A stretch of 64,000 nt of DNA from Ramlibacter rhizophilus (GCF_004681965.1 NZ_SMLL01000008.1:124001-188000); one strand, 5' to 3'. Positions 29,195 through 38,800 are shown, counted from the first letter of the stretch. The notes: generated by a model from the sequence alone, not told the origin. Numbers and translations: made by a program.

Positions 29195-29314
29195 GAGCGC
29201 AGCGGCGCGCCGCGGCACGCTGCGCACCGGCAGTCCTGACAGGCGGACTTCAGCGCGCCGGCGCGAGCCGCAGCACACTGGCGGCCCTCCTCGCACGCTG
29301 CCGAAGACACGCCC

Positions 29315-29596
29315 ATGACCCCTCGCTTCGCCCATACCCGCGCCAGCGCCGCCGCGCGAACGGTGATCGCCCGGCTCGTGATCTGGTTCGTGGTGGCCGC
29401 CACCCTCGCCGGGGCCGCAACCGGCTGGCTGCAGGCGCGCGACCCGCTCTGGCAGCCGGCGCACGGGTCCGCGCAGTCGAGGATCGGCACCGTGCTGCTG
29501 CTGCTGGTGGTGGCCGCGGCCATCACGCTGCACCGGGGCATCTGTTCGGCGCGCCTGCGCCGACGCATGATCCGCGCCGCCGCAGGGCTCGAATGA
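29315..29596 (+). CDS. Small hypothetical membrane protein
   Basis: This 93-residue open frame starts with ATG at 29315 and has two hydrophobic segments (about residues 18-38 and 57-72) and a basic C-terminus rich in Arg. I do not recognise a family. It follows mrpG by 120 bases, and a strong hairpin starts two bases after its stop, which supports a real gene end. No clear Shine-Dalgarno sequence is visible. Confidence 0.5.
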   Translation: MTPRFAHTRASAAARTVIARLVIWFVVAATLAGAATGWLQARDPLWQPAHGSAQSRIGTVLLLLVVAAAITLHRGICSARLRRRMIRAAAGLE

Positions 29597-29597
29597 A

Positions 29598-29632
29598 GAC
29601 AGCGCGCCCGGGCCGAACCCGGGCGCGCTGTC
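29598..29632. terminator. Bidirectional 15-bp hairpin terminator
   Basis: GACAGCGCGCCCGGG (29598-29612) pairs exactly with 29618-29632 around the loop CCGAA. It lies between converging genes (small membrane protein and dctP). No T-run follows, so it may act together with Rho or protect mRNA ends. Confidence 0.7.
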
Positions 29633-29678
29633 GTGAACGCGGCTTCAACGAATCCGGCTGGCGGATCCGTTCAGCACA

Positions 29679-30761
29679 TCAGCCCAGCTTCTGCGCCTGC
29701 ATGAAGCGGTCGAAGGTCGCTTCGGTGAAGCGGAACCAGAGGTTCTGGTCGGCGCGGAACTTCACCAGGTCGGCGTAGATCTTGCGGAACGACTCGTTCT
29801 TGGCCGAGGTTTCCTCGTAGATGGCGTTGGCGTGCTTGAAGGCCTCGGCCAGCATGTCCTGCGGGAAGGGTCGCAGCTTGGCGCCGGAGGCGACGAGCTG
29901 CTTCAGGGCCACGGGGTTGCGCGCGTCGTAGCGGGCCTGCGTCTCCACGTAGGCCTGCGCGGAAGCCGCTTCCACGATGGCCTTGTACTCGGGCGTCAGT
30001 GCATCCCAGGCCTTCTGGTTGATGAAGAAGTCCAGCTCGGCCGAGCCTTCCCAGAAGCCGGGGTAGTAGTAGAACGGCGCCACCTTCACGAAACCGAGCT
30101 TCTGGTCGTCGTAGGGGCCGACCCACTCGGCGGCATCGATGGTGCCTTTTTCCAGCGCGGTGTAGATCTCCCCGCCCGGCAGGTTCTGCGGCACCACGCC
30201 CATGCGCTCCATGATCTTGCCGGCGAAGCCCGCGATGCGGAACTTCAGGCCCTTGAGGTCCTGGCTGCTCTTGATCTCCTTGCGGAACCAGCCGCCCATC
30301 TGCGCGCCGGTGTTGCCACAGGGGAAGTTGATCATGTTGTATTTGGCATAGAACTCGCGCATGAGCTTCATGCCGTTGCCTTCGTTCATCCAGGCGGCCA
30401 TCTGGCGGCTGTTGAGGCCGAAGGGAATGGCGCAGCCCAGGGTGAAGGCTTCATCCTTGCCGAAGAAGTAGTAGGGCGCCGTCTGCACGATTTCGACGGT
30501 GCCGTTCTGCACGCCGTCGACCACGCCGAAGGCGGGCATCAGTTCGCCCGCAGCGTGCACCGATACCTCGAACTTGCCGCCCGACATGGAGCGAACGGCC
30601 TTAGAAAAGGTCTCGGCGCCACCGAACAGCGTGTCCAGCGACTTGGGGAAGCTCGAGGCGAGGCGCCAGCGCACCGTTGCCTGGGCATGCACGGCCGGCG
30701 CGACGCCGGCAGCCAACACACCGGCGATGCCGGCGTTCTTGATGAGGGATCGACGATCCAT
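29679..30761 (-). CDS. TRAP transporter substrate-binding protein (TakP-like), copy 1
   Basis: This 360-residue DctP-family periplasmic protein has a Tat-like signal ('DRRSLIKNAGIAGVLAAG', cleavage after 'AVHAQ' near residue 27). It shows 'WRLASSFPKSLDTLFGGAET', 'AAEWVGPYDDQKLGFVKVAP' and 'FYYYPGFWEGSAELDFFI', as in the 2-oxoacid-binding TakP proteins. ATG at 30761 follows AGGA by nine bases; an upstream in-frame start at 30782 is less likely. By eye it is about three quarters identical to copy 2 directly upstream, so the pair arose by tandem duplication. Its permease is probably dctQM at 19.4-21.7 kb. Confidence 0.93.
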   Translation of the reverse strand: MDRRSLIKNAGIAGVLAAGVAPAVHAQATVRWRLASSFPKSLDTLFGGAETFSKAVRSMSGGKFEVSVHAAGELMPAFGVVDGVQNGTVEIVQTAPYYFFGKDEAFTLGCAIPFGLNSRQMAAWMNEGNGMKLMREFYAKYNMINFPCGNTGAQMGGWFRKEIKSSQDLKGLKFRIAGFAGKIMERMGVVPQNLPGGEIYTALEKGTIDAAEWVGPYDDQKLGFVKVAPFYYYPGFWEGSAELDFFINQKAWDALTPEYKAIVEAASAQAYVETQARYDARNPVALKQLVASGAKLRPFPQDMLAEAFKHANAIYEETSAKNESFRKIYADLVKFRADQNLWFRFTEATFDRFMQAQKLG

Positions 30762-30908
30762 GGTTTCAGGTCCTTCTTGCATTCACGCGCCGTGGGGGCG
30801 CGAGGCGGGGAGGATACCCGAGCGCAAGGGCACGATCGGCGCAGGGGCATGGAGGCGCGGCAGCAGCCTCGCAACCCGGGCGGGCGCGAGAAGCACGGCG
30901 CCAAAGAA

Positions 30909-30931
30909 ACAAGGCCCGCGAGGGGCCTTGT
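30909..30931 (-). terminator. Intrinsic terminator after dctP copy 2
   Basis: ACAAGGCCC (30909-30917) pairs with GGGCCTTGT (30923-30931). Read on the minus strand the stem is followed by TTTCTTTGG, a partial T-run. It sits 59 bases past the stop of the upstream TRAP binding-protein gene, so the two copies are probably transcribed separately. Confidence 0.8.
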
Positions 30932-30989
30932 CCAGTGCGCTCGCGCCGGCGCAGCGGCGCGCACCGGCGCACCGCCACGCCGCGAAGGA

Positions 30990-32069
30990 TCAGAGCTTTT
31001 GCGACTGCATGAAGCGGTCGAAGGTCGCCTCGGTGAAGCGGAACCAGAGGTTCTGGTCGGCGCGGAAGCGGGCGTAGTCGGCGTAGATCTTCTTCCAGCT
31101 TTCGTTCTTGCTGCCCAGCTCTTCGTACAGGCCCATGGCCTCCTTGAAGGCGGCGCTCATCATGTCGTTGGGGAAGGGACGCAGCTTGGTGCCGGCACCC
31201 ACCAGCTGCTTGAGCGCGCCGGGGTTGAGCGCGTCGTAGCGGGCCTGCATGGTGACGTGGGCCTGCGCGGCGGCGGCTTCGACGATGGCCTTGTTCTCGG
31301 CCGAGAGCGCGTCGAAGGCCTTCTGGCCGATGAAGAAGTCCAGCTGCGGACCGCCTTCCCACCAGCCGGGGTAGTAGTAGAAGGGAGCGACCTTGTTGAA
31401 GCCCAGCTTCTGGTCGTCGTACGGACCGACCCACTCGGCTGCGTCGATGGTGCCTTTTTCCAGCGCCTGGTAGATCTCGCCACCGGGGATGTTCTGCGGC
31501 ACGCCGCCAATGCGCTCGATGACCTTGCCGCCGAAGCCGCCGATGCGGAACTTCAGGCCCTTCACGTCGGCCATGGACTTGATCTCCTTGCGGAACCAGC
31601 CCCCCATCTGCGCGCCCGTGTTGCCGCCGGCGAAGTTGATGATGTTGTACTTGGCGTAGAACTCACGCATGAGCTTGCCGCCGTTGCCCTCGTAAATCCA
31701 GGCCGTCATCTGGCGGCTGTTCAGGCCGAAGGGAATGGCGCAGCCCAGGGCGAAGCACTCGTCCTTGCCGAAGAAGTAATACGGAGCGGTGTGGGCCGCT
31801 TCCACGGTGCCGTTCTGCACGCCGTCGACCACGCCGAAGGCGGGCATCAGTTCGCCGGCCGCATGCACCGACACCTCGAACTTGCCGCCCGACATGGTGC
31901 GCACCGCCTTGGAGAAGGTCTCGGCCGCGCCGTAGATGGTGTCCAGGGACTTGGGGAAGCTCGAGGCAAGGCGCCAGCGGATCGTGGTCTGGGCATGCAC
32001 GGCCGGTGCGGCACCGGCGGCGAGCACTCCCGCGATGCCGGCATTCTTGATGAGTGATCTGCGATCCAT
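30990..32069 (-). CDS. TRAP transporter substrate-binding protein (TakP-like), copy 2
   Basis: This 359-residue paralogue of the preceding gene has the same Tat-like signal and the same ligand-binding segments ('AAEWVGPYDDQKLGFNKVAP', 'FYYYPGWWEGGPQLDFFIGQ'). The strong ribosome site AAGAGGAG lies seven bases before ATG 32069. Differences from copy 1 cluster around residues 90-100, 150-160 and 220-240, which may alter ligand choice. Members form dimers and bind 2-oxoacids such as pyruvate, which would suit the products of aromatic degradation in this window; the actual ligand is not known. Confidence 0.93.
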   Translation of the reverse strand: MDRRSLIKNAGIAGVLAAGAAPAVHAQTTIRWRLASSFPKSLDTIYGAAETFSKAVRTMSGGKFEVSVHAAGELMPAFGVVDGVQNGTVEAAHTAPYYFFGKDECFALGCAIPFGLNSRQMTAWIYEGNGGKLMREFYAKYNIINFAGGNTGAQMGGWFRKEIKSMADVKGLKFRIGGFGGKVIERIGGVPQNIPGGEIYQALEKGTIDAAEWVGPYDDQKLGFNKVAPFYYYPGWWEGGPQLDFFIGQKAFDALSAENKAIVEAAAAQAHVTMQARYDALNPGALKQLVGAGTKLRPFPNDMMSAAFKEAMGLYEELGSKNESWKKIYADYARFRADQNLWFRFTEATFDRFMQSQKL

Positions 32070-32146
32070 TCAAACGCTCCTCTTGAAGAAAAAATCGCTA
32101 CGGCGCGACCGCGCGATTCTAGGAACGCGAGAGACCCCGGCTCAGC

Positions 32147-32171
32147 GGGTTTTCCCGTTGGCGGAAAACCC
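32147..32171 (-). terminator. Hairpin after dxs
   Basis: GGGTTTTCC (32147-32155) pairs exactly with GGAAAACCC (32163-32171) around a 7-base loop. It begins 11 bases after the dxs stop on the minus strand. There is no following T-run, so termination is plausible but not certain. Confidence 0.6.
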
Positions 32172-32182
32172 TGGCAGATGCT

Positions 32183-34075
32183 TCAGCCGACGACCTTGAG
32201 GCCGCCGGCCTGCGAGGCCGGAAGGCTGTGCCCCGGGAAGCGCTCGCGGACCGAGCGCTCGATGCCGGCCGCATCCAGCCCCAGCGATGCCAGCAGCCGT
32301 GCCGGGTCCCCATGCACGGTGAACTGGTCGTGCAGGCCCAGCTGCAGCACGGGCCGCAGCAGGCCGGCCTCGCCCAGCGTCTCGACCACGGCACTGCCGG
32401 CGCCGCCCATGATGGCGCCCTCCTCCACAGTGACCAGCGCCTCGTGCGCCTCGGCCACCTGCAGCAGCAGTTCGCGGTCCAGGGGCTTGGCCCAGCGCAT
32501 GTTGACCACCGTGGCATCGAGCCGCTCGGCGGCCTGCAGGGCCGGATGCAGCAGCGTGCCGAAGGCCAGGATGGCGATGCCACGCCCCGAGCGGCGCAGC
32601 TCGCCGCGGCCGAAGGGCAGCGGCTCCAGGTGCGCGGGAACGGGCGCGCCCACGCCGGCGCCGCGCGGGTAGCGCACGGCCACCGGATGGTCCTGCTCGA
32701 AGGCCGCGGTGAGCAACGCCCGGCACTCGGCTTCGTCCGAGGGGCAGGCCAGGCTCATGTTGGGGATGCAGCGGATGAACGGGATGTCGAACACCCCGGC
32801 GTGCGTGGCGCCGTCCGCGCCCACGATGCCCGCGCGGTCGAGCGCGAAGACCACCGGCAGGTTCTGCAGCGCCACGTCGTGGATCATCTGATCGTAGGCG
32901 CGCTGCAGGAAGGTGGAATAGATCGCCACCACCGGCTTGAGCCCCTCGCAGGCCAGGCCCGCGGCGAAGGTGACGGCATGCTGCTCGGCGATGCCGACGT
33001 CGAAGTAGCGGTCGGGAAAGCGCCGCTCGAATTCCACCAGGCCCGAGCCCTCGCGCATGGCCGGCGTGATGCCCACCAGGCGCGCATCGTGCGCGGCCAT
33101 GTCGCACAGCCACTGGCCGAAGACCTGGGTGAAGGTGGCCTTGGGCGGCGTCGCGGGCGCGACCAGGCCCACGTTCGGGTCGAACTTGCCCGGCCCGTGG
33201 TAGGCCACCGGGTCGGCCTCGGCCAGCTTGTAGCCCTGGCCCTTGCGGGTGACCACGTGCAGGAACTGCGGCCCCTTGAGCTGGCGGATGTTTTCCAGCG
33301 TGGGGACCAGCGATTCGAGGTCGTGGCCGTCGATCGGGCCGATGTAGTTGAAGCCGAACTCCTCGAACAGCGTGCCCGGCACCACCATGCCCTTGGCATG
33401 CTCTTCCAGCCGCTTGGCCAGCTCGAACAGGGGCGGCGCGACCTTCAGCACGTTCTTGCCCACGCTCTTGGCCGCGGCATAGAAGCGGCCGCTCATGAGC
33501 TGGGCGAGGTAGCGGTTCAGGGCGCCCACGGGCGGGCTGATCGACATGTCGTTGTCGTTCAGGATCACCAGCACGTCCGCGTCGGAGACGCCCGCGTTGT
33601 TCAGGCCCTCGAAGGCCATGCCCGCGCTCATGGCGCCGTCGCCGATGATCGCGATGGCCTTGCGGTCCTCGCCCTTGTGCTTGGCCGCCAGCGCCATGCC
33701 CAGGGCAGCGGCGATGCTGGTGGACGAGTGCGCGGTGCCGAAGGCGTCGTATTCGCTTTCGCTGCGCATGGGAAAGCCCGACAGGCCATCGAGCTGGCGC
33801 AGCGTGCCCATGCGCTCGCGCCGGCCGGTGAGGATCTTGTGCGGATAGGTCTGGTGGCCCACGTCCCAGACCAGCCGATCGTGCGGCGTGTTGAAGACGT
33901 AATGCAGCGCGATGGTCAGTTCCACCGTGCCCAGGTTGGAGCTGAGGTGGCCGCCGGTGCGCGAAACACTGTCGAGCACGAAGGCGCGCAGCTCGTCGGC
34001 CAGCTGGGGCAATTGCTGGCGCGGCAGCCGCCGAAGGTCCAGGGGAGAGGCGATGGTGTCGAGCAGGGTGGACAT
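32183..34075 (-). CDS. dxs: 1-deoxy-D-xylulose-5-phosphate synthase
   Basis: This 630-residue thiamine-diphosphate enzyme condenses pyruvate and glyceraldehyde 3-phosphate, the first step of the MEP isoprenoid pathway. The cofactor motif runs from '[19 protein letters not shown]' to the Asn of '[10 protein letters not shown]'. The catalytic Glu is in '[18 protein letters not shown]', and the N-terminal His is in '[19 protein letters not shown]'. Length is normal. It lies eight bases after the ispA stop and ends the xseB-ispA-dxs operon. Confidence 0.98.
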   Translation of the reverse strand: MSTLLDTIASPLDLRRLPRQQLPQLADELRAFVLDSVSRTGGHLSSNLGTVELTIALHYVFNTPHDRLVWDVGHQTYPHKILTGRRERMGTLRQLDGLSGFPMRSESEYDAFGTAHSSTSIAAALGMALAAKHKGEDRKAIAIIGDGAMSAGMAFEGLNNAGVSDADVLVILNDNDMSISPPVGALNRYLAQLMSGRFYAAAKSVGKNVLKVAPPLFELAKRLEEHAKGMVVPGTLFEEFGFNYIGPIDGHDLESLVPTLENIRQLKGPQFLHVVTRKGQGYKLAEADPVAYHGPGKFDPNVGLVAPATPPKATFTQVFGQWLCDMAAHDARLVGITPAMREGSGLVEFERRFPDRYFDVGIAEQHAVTFAAGLACEGLKPVVAIYSTFLQRAYDQMIHDVALQNLPVVFALDRAGIVGADGATHAGVFDIPFIRCIPNMSLACPSDEAECRALLTAAFEQDHPVAVRYPRGAGVGAPVPAHLEPLPFGRGELRRSGRGIAILAFGTLLHPALQAAERLDATVVNMRWAKPLDRELLLQVAEAHEALVTVEEGAIMGGAGSAVVETLGEAGLLRPVLQLGLHDQFTVHGDPARLLASLGLDAAGIERSVRERFPGHSLPASQAGGLKVVG

Positions 34076-34082
34076 CGATTTT

Positions 34083-34991
34083 TCAGTTGTCGCGGTTCAC
34101 CACCATCGTGGCAAGCGCGGCCAGGGCGCGGGTGTCGTCCAGGCGACTGTCGCCCAGCGCGCCCAGCGCCTGCGCGAGCAGTTCGCGTGCATGCGCCTGC
34201 GCGCCGGACAGTCCCATCAGCGAGACATAGGTGGGCTTGTCGTGGGCGGCGTCCTTGCCGGCCGTCTTGCCCAGCGTGGCGGAGTCGGCGGTGACGTCCA
34301 GGATGTCGTCCACCACCTGGAAGGCCAGGCCCAGCGCGGCGCCGTAGCGCTCGAGCGCGGCCGATGCATCGGCATCCGCATCGCCGCAGGCTGCGCCCAT
34401 CATCACGCTGGCCTGCAGCAGCGCGCCGGTCTTGAGCTGGTGCATGCGGCGCAGGCTCGCCTCGTCCAGCGACTGGCCGACGCTGGCCAGGTCGATGGCC
34501 TGCCCGCCGGCCATGCCCGCGTAGCCCGCGGCGCGCGCGAGCAGGCGGCACAGCCGCGCCTGGATGGCAGGCGCCACGCCCTCGGGCGGCGTGAGCAGCT
34601 CGAAGGCCAGTGCCTGCAGCGCATCGCCGGCCAGCAGCGCCCGGGCTTCGCCGAACTGCACGTGCACCGTGGGCTTGCCGCGGCGGAGCACGTCGTCGTC
34701 CATGCAGGGCATGTCGTCATGCACCAGCGAGTAGGCGTGGATCAGCTCGACGGCGCAGGCCGCGCGCAGGGCCGCGCCCGCGTCGCCGTGCACGGCCTCG
34801 CAGGCGCCCATCACCAGCAGCGGCCGCAGGCGCTTGCCGCCGTCCAGAACGGCATAGCGCATGGCCTCGCCGAGCCCGGCGGGCGCATCGGCCACCACCC
34901 AGCGCGACAAGGCCTGCTCGACGGCAGCGGCATGGCCTGCGCACCAGCTCTTGAAATCGTTGCGGGGCGGGGCGTTGGTGATCGCGTTCAT
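34083..34991 (-). CDS. ispA: Farnesyl diphosphate synthase
   Basis: This 302-residue short-chain trans-prenyltransferase makes farnesyl diphosphate from IPP and DMAPP. The first Asp-rich motif is '[17 protein letters not shown]' with the two-residue insertion typical of bacterial IspA, and the second is '[20 protein letters not shown]'. '[15 protein letters not shown]' binds IPP. ATG at 34991 overlaps the xseB stop (ATGA). The product feeds ubiquinone and undecaprenyl synthesis and, in this organism, the HpnDCE squalene enzymes. Confidence 0.97.
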   Translation of the reverse strand: MNAITNAPPRNDFKSWCAGHAAAVEQALSRWVVADAPAGLGEAMRYAVLDGGKRLRPLLVMGACEAVHGDAGAALRAACAVELIHAYSLVHDDMPCMDDDVLRRGKPTVHVQFGEARALLAGDALQALAFELLTPPEGVAPAIQARLCRLLARAAGYAGMAGGQAIDLASVGQSLDEASLRRMHQLKTGALLQASVMMGAACGDADADASAALERYGAALGLAFQVVDDILDVTADSATLGKTAGKDAAHDKPTYVSLMGLSGAQAHARELLAQALGALGDSRLDDTRALAALATMVVNRDN

Positions 34992-35218
34992 TCCTGCGTC
35001 CAGGGGCGCAGGCGCCCTTCGTCCAGCACCTTGATCTGGTGCTCCACTGCCTCGAGCTTGCCGCGGCAGTAGGCCAGCAGCTCGGCCCCGCGCTCATAGC
35101 CGGCCAGCAGCTGCTCGAGCGGCAGCTGGCCGGACTCGATGCGCGAGATCAACTGCTCGAGTTCCGCCAGGGCGGATTCGTAATCGGAAGGCGGGGTGGC
35201 GGGTGCCGGTGGGGACAT
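34988..35218 (-). CDS. xseB: Exodeoxyribonuclease VII small subunit
   Basis: This 76-residue helical protein is the small subunit of exonuclease VII, which degrades single-stranded DNA. The core '[20 protein letters not shown]' followed by 'LLAYERGAEL'-like sequence ('[20 protein letters not shown]') is diagnostic. The frame stays open to 35296, but ATG at 35218 gives the usual length. It is the first gene of the xseB-ispA-dxs operon, an arrangement common in proteobacteria. Confidence 0.95.
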   Translation of the reverse strand: MSPPAPATPPSDYESALAELEQLISRIESGQLPLEQLLAGYERGAELLAYCRGKLEAVEHQIKVLDEGRLRPWTQE

Positions 35219-35388
35219 CGTCGGGCGCCGGGCAAAGGGGCTCATTCTAGACACCCAGGCTCCTGTGCCGAGCCGCTGCAGGACCCCGGGGTACAATTGC
35301 CGTCCCCTTTCGCGCCCAGTGCCGGCCCTGGCTGTCGGATCAGCGCTTACCCTGCCCCTTCATAGGGGGAGTCTCTAGGTCAGAAGAA

Positions 35389-36534
35389 ATGTCTGATTTA
35401 AGTCTTCAACTCCAGCAGGCCACAAGCCAACTTCCAGTCAGCAGCTACTACGACGAGGCGCTCTTCGCACGCGAGATGGACACCATCTTCCGGCGCGGGC
35501 CGCGCTACGTCGGCCACCAGCTGTCCGTCCCCGAGATCGGCGACTACCACGCGCTGCCCCAGGAGCACGAGGGCCGTGCGCTCGTGCGCACGCCCCAGGG
35601 CGTGAACCTCATCAGCAATGTGTGCCGCCACCGCCAGGCCGTGATCCTGCGCGGGCGTGGCTCAACGCGCGCAGACCCGGCCTCGGGCGGCAACATCGTG
35701 TGCCCCCTGCACCGCTGGACCTACAGCGCCGGCGGGGGCACCCCCGCCGGAACGCTGCTGGGCGCGCCGCATTTCTCGCATGACCCCTGCCTGGACCTGC
35801 AGAACTACAAACTGCGCGAATGGAACGGGCTGCTCTTCGAGGACAACGGCCGCGACATCGCCGCCGACCTCGCCGGCCTGGGCCCGCGCTCGGAGCTCGA
35901 CTTCGAGGGCATGGTGCTCGACCGGGTCGAGCTGCACGAGTGCAACTACAACTGGAAGACCTTCATCGAGGTCTACCTGGAGGACTACCACGTCGGGCCC
36001 TTCCACCCGGGCCTGGGCCAGTTCGTCACCTGCGAGGACCTGCGCTGGGAGTTCAAGGACCACTTCTCGGTGCAGACCGTGGGCGTGGCCAACCGCCTGG
36101 GCCGCCCCGGCAGCCCCGTGTACGAGCGCTGGCACAAGGCCCTGCTGGACTATCGCGGCGGCGAGCCGCCGCGCCATGGCGCCATCTGGCTGACCTACTA
36201 CCCGCACATCATGATCGAGTGGTACCCGCACGTGCTCACGGTCTCCACGCTGCACCCTTTGGGTCCGCAGAAGACCCTGAACATGGTCGAGTTCTACTAC
36301 CCCGAGGAGATCGCCGCCTTCGAGCGCGAGTTCGTCGAGTGCCAGCAGGCCGCCTACATGGAAACCTGCGTGGAAGACGATGAGATCGCCCTGCGCATGG
36401 ACGCGGGCCGCAAGGCACTGATGCTGCGCGGGGACAACGAGGTCGGCCCCTACCAGAGCCCCATGGAAGACGGCATGCAGCACTTCCACGAGTGGTACCG
36501 CGCCCGCATGGGCTTCGGTCCGCTTCGCGCCTGA
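35389..36534 (+). CDS. Rieske non-heme iron oxygenase, alpha subunit
   Basis: This 381-residue aromatic-ring-hydroxylating-type oxygenase has a Rieske [2Fe-2S] site at Cys79-x-His81 and Cys105-x2-His108. The mononuclear iron site includes His201 and His206 in 'EDYHVGPFHPGLG', preceded by the bridging 'NYNWKTFIEVYLEDY'. It needs an electron-transfer reductase, and none is encoded nearby, so it is an orphan oxygenase component. It is divergent from xseB, and an EamA permease follows 20 bases downstream. A strict substrate cannot be read; related Comamonadaceae proteins are annotated only as ring-hydroxylating dioxygenases. Confidence 0.92.
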   Translation: MSDLSLQLQQATSQLPVSSYYDEALFAREMDTIFRRGPRYVGHQLSVPEIGDYHALPQEHEGRALVRTPQGVNLISNVCRHRQAVILRGRGSTRADPASGGNIVCPLHRWTYSAGGGTPAGTLLGAPHFSHDPCLDLQNYKLREWNGLLFEDNGRDIAADLAGLGPRSELDFEGMVLDRVELHECNYNWKTFIEVYLEDYHVGPFHPGLGQFVTCEDLRWEFKDHFSVQTVGVANRLGRPGSPVYERWHKALLDYRGGEPPRHGAIWLTYYPHIMIEWYPHVLTVSTLHPLGPQKTLNMVEFYYPEEIAAFEREFVECQQAAYMETCVEDDEIALRMDAGRKALMLRGDNEVGPYQSPMEDGMQHFHEWYRARMGFGPLRA

Positions 36535-36554
36535 GCGCCTCGGCCCGCTCCGGC

Positions 36555-37454
36555 ATGCAGGCCCTGTGGATGGTCCTCGGGGCCTTTTTCTTTGCCACCA
36601 TGGCGGTGTGCGTGAAGCTCGCCTCCGCCGGCTTCAACGCCGCCGAGCTGGTGTTCTACCGCGGCGTGGTCGGCATGGTGCTGCTGTCCCTGCTGGCGCG
36701 CCGGCAAGGCGTCTCGCTGCGCACCCGCTACCCCGGCATGCATGCCTGGCGCAGCCTGGTCGGCGTGCTCTCGCTGGGCGCCTGGTTCTATGCCATCGCC
36801 TACCTGCCGCTCGCGACCGCGCTCACGCTCAACTACATGAGCAGCGTGTGGGTGGCGGCCTTCATCGTGGGCGGGGCCCTGTTCGCGTGGAACCCGCGCG
36901 CCGGCGTGGGTGCCGCGCTGCGGCAGGGGCCGCTGGCCCTGTCCGTGCTCGCCGGCTTCGCGGGCGTGCTGATGATGCTGCGGCCCACGGTCGAGCCGCA
37001 CACCTTCTTCGCCGCGCTGGTGGGCCTGCTCTCGGGCCTGACCGCGGCCTTCGCCTACCTGCAGGTGATGGCGCTGGGCCGCCTGGGCGAGCCCGAGACG
37101 CGCACGGTCTTCTACTTCGCCGCCGGCTCGGCCCTGGGCGGCGCACTGGGCATGGCGGTCGCGGGCGTCTCCGCGTGGCAATGGGGCCCGGCCGTCTGGC
37201 TGCTGCCCATCGGCCTGCTGGCCGCGCTCGGGCAGCTGTGCATCACGCGTGCCTACGGCCAGGGCGCCACGCTGGTGGTGGCGAGCCTGCAGTACTCCGG
37301 CATCGTCTTCGGGGCGCTCTACAGCCTGCTCCTCTTCGCGGAGGACATTCCGCCGCTAGGATGGGCGGGGATGGCCCTGATCGTCGCGAGCGGCGTCGCC
37401 GCCACGGCGCTGCGCGCCCGCGCCGCGCCCGATGCACCGGCCGAGGAGCACTGA
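36555..37454 (+). CDS. EamA/DMT-family permease
   Basis: This 299-residue inner-membrane protein has ten predicted helices in two EamA repeats, as in drug/metabolite exporters. Hallmarks are 'ELVFYRGVVGMVLLSLLARR' in the first repeat and 'YSGIVFGALYSLLLFAEDIP' in the second. ATG at 36555 lies 20 bases after the Rieske gene stop; an upstream in-frame start would overlap that gene. The substrate is unknown. It may belong to the same transcript as the Rieske oxygenase and the sulfurtransferase. Confidence 0.9.
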   Translation: MQALWMVLGAFFFATMAVCVKLASAGFNAAELVFYRGVVGMVLLSLLARRQGVSLRTRYPGMHAWRSLVGVLSLGAWFYAIAYLPLATALTLNYMSSVWVAAFIVGGALFAWNPRAGVGAALRQGPLALSVLAGFAGVLMMLRPTVEPHTFFAALVGLLSGLTAAFAYLQVMALGRLGEPETRTVFYFAAGSALGGALGMAVAGVSAWQWGPAVWLLPIGLLAALGQLCITRAYGQGATLVVASLQYSGIVFGALYSLLLFAEDIPPLGWAGMALIVASGVAATALRARAAPDAPAEEH

Positions 37455-37457
37455 CCC

Positions 37458-38360
37458 ATGTCCACGCACACCCCCTACACCACCCTCATCCAGCCCGCCG
37501 AACTCATGGCCCTGCAGCGCGCTGGCGCGCGGCTGATGGTGTTCGACTGCAGCTTCGAGCTGTCCAACCCCGCGGCCGGCGAAGAGCAGTACCACCAGGC
37601 GCACATCCCCGGCGCGGTCTATGCCCACCTCGACCGCGACCTGAGCGACGAAGGCGTGGTCGATCCCGCCGGGCGCCGCCACCCCCACCCCGACGCCGCC
37701 TCGGGCGGGCGCCACCCCCTGCCCGGGCGCGAGAAGTTCGCCATGTGGCTGTGTTCGGTGGGCTTCGCCAACGACATGCAGGCGGTGGTGTACGACCGCC
37801 AGGGCGCCAACTACTGCGGCCGCCTGTGGTGGATGCTCAAGTGGATGGGGCATGAAGCCGTGGCCGTCCTCGACGGCGGCCTCGCGGCCTGGAGGGCCGC
37901 CGGTGGCGCGCTGCGTGGCGGCGAGGAGCCCTCGCGCTTCCAGTCCAACTTCGCCATCGGCGCGCCGCTGCGCGAGCTGGTGACCACTGCTCGCGTGCAA
38001 GAGCGGCTGGGCCAGCCCGAACAGACCGTGCTGGATGCGCGCGGCGCGGCCCGCTATCGCGGCGAGGTGGAGCCGATCGACCCGGTCGCGGGCCACATCC
38101 CCGGGGCCCTGAACCGCCCCTTCAGCGACAACCTCGGTCCGGACGGCCGCTTCAAGTCGCCGGCGCAGCTGCGCGAGGAGTTCGAGGCCTTGCTGGGCAG
38201 CCGGGACTCCGCCACCGTCGTGCATCAATGCGGCAGCGGCGTGAGCGCCGTCTCCAACCTGCTCGCCATGGAGCACGCCGGGCTGGGCCGCACCGCGCTC
38301 TATGCAGGCAGTTGGAGCGAGTGGTGCAGCGACCCGGCGCGGCCGGTGGAAAAAAGCTGA
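37458..38360 (+). CDS. sseA: Two-domain rhodanese (3-mercaptopyruvate-type) sulfurtransferase
   Basis: This 300-residue protein has two rhodanese domains. The first (about residues 10-150) is inactive and the second (about 175-295) carries the catalytic Cys258 in 'VVHQCGSGVSAV'. The CGSGVxA loop is the 3-mercaptopyruvate sulfurtransferase type. 'GHIPGALNRPFSDNL' is also family-typical. The gene follows the EamA permease by three bases and faces a convergent lipoprotein gene 16 bases away. The symbol is by family resemblance. Confidence 0.88.
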   Translation: MSTHTPYTTLIQPAELMALQRAGARLMVFDCSFELSNPAAGEEQYHQAHIPGAVYAHLDRDLSDEGVVDPAGRRHPHPDAASGGRHPLPGREKFAMWLCSVGFANDMQAVVYDRQGANYCGRLWWMLKWMGHEAVAVLDGGLAAWRAAGGALRGGEEPSRFQSNFAIGAPLRELVTTARVQERLGQPEQTVLDARGAARYRGEVEPIDPVAGHIPGALNRPFSDNLGPDGRFKSPAQLREEFEALLGSRDSATVVHQCGSGVSAVSNLLAMEHAGLGRTALYAGSWSEWCSDPARPVEKS

Positions 38361-38376
38361 AAAGGCCTGTTCACAC

Positions 38377-38799
38377 CTATCGCTGCCCGACCGCGCCGGA
38401 CGGCGTGCTGTTCGGGCTGCCGGGCGGCGCGGCGCCCGGGGGCGCCGTCGTTCCGCCATAGGGCAGGACCGTACGGCCGGTGGCCGAGTCGGTGGCCATG
38501 GGGCTGGGCGTCGGGTCCAGGGCTCCGGCGGTGGGCGCAACACCCGGGATCGTCGAGATCGCCGGGTCGGCGCTCCCGCTTCCGGTCACGCCCTGGGGAC
38601 TCGGCGGGGTGCCGCCCACGCCGGGCGAAACGTTCGGGGAAGCGCCGCCAGGCACCAGCGGCACGACGCTGACGGGCGGGTTGCCTTCACCGGGCCGGCC
38701 GGGCGCCACGGGGTTGGCCGTGGCGCCGGTGTCGGCGCCACGATCGCACCCCGCCAGCGCCGCCGCGGCGAGGAAGACGGCGCAGAGGGCGGCCCGCAT
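38377..38799 (-). CDS. Pro/Gly/Ser/Thr-rich lipoprotein
   Basis: This 140-residue protein starts with a lipoprotein signal (Leu-Ala-Gly-Cys at residues 15-18). The remainder is low complexity, rich in Pro, Gly, Ser, Thr and Ala, with no recognisable domain. It starts two bases after the stop of the upstream low-complexity lipoprotein gene, so both form one operon under the promoter-like motif at 39.4 kb. It is likely a disordered outer- or inner-membrane-anchored protein of unknown role. Confidence 0.7.
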   Translation of the reverse strand: MRAALCAVFLAAAALAGCDRGADTGATANPVAPGRPGEGNPPVSVVPLVPGGASPNVSPGVGGTPPSPQGVTGSGSADPAISTIPGVAPTAGALDPTPSPMATDSATGRTVLPYGGTTAPPGAAPPGSPNSTPSGAVGQR

Positions 38800-38800
38800 G

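Noticed and set aside
29593..29778. Short plus-strand frame across the hairpin after the small membrane protein
   Set aside because: It runs through a terminator and is antisense to the TRAP binding-protein end.
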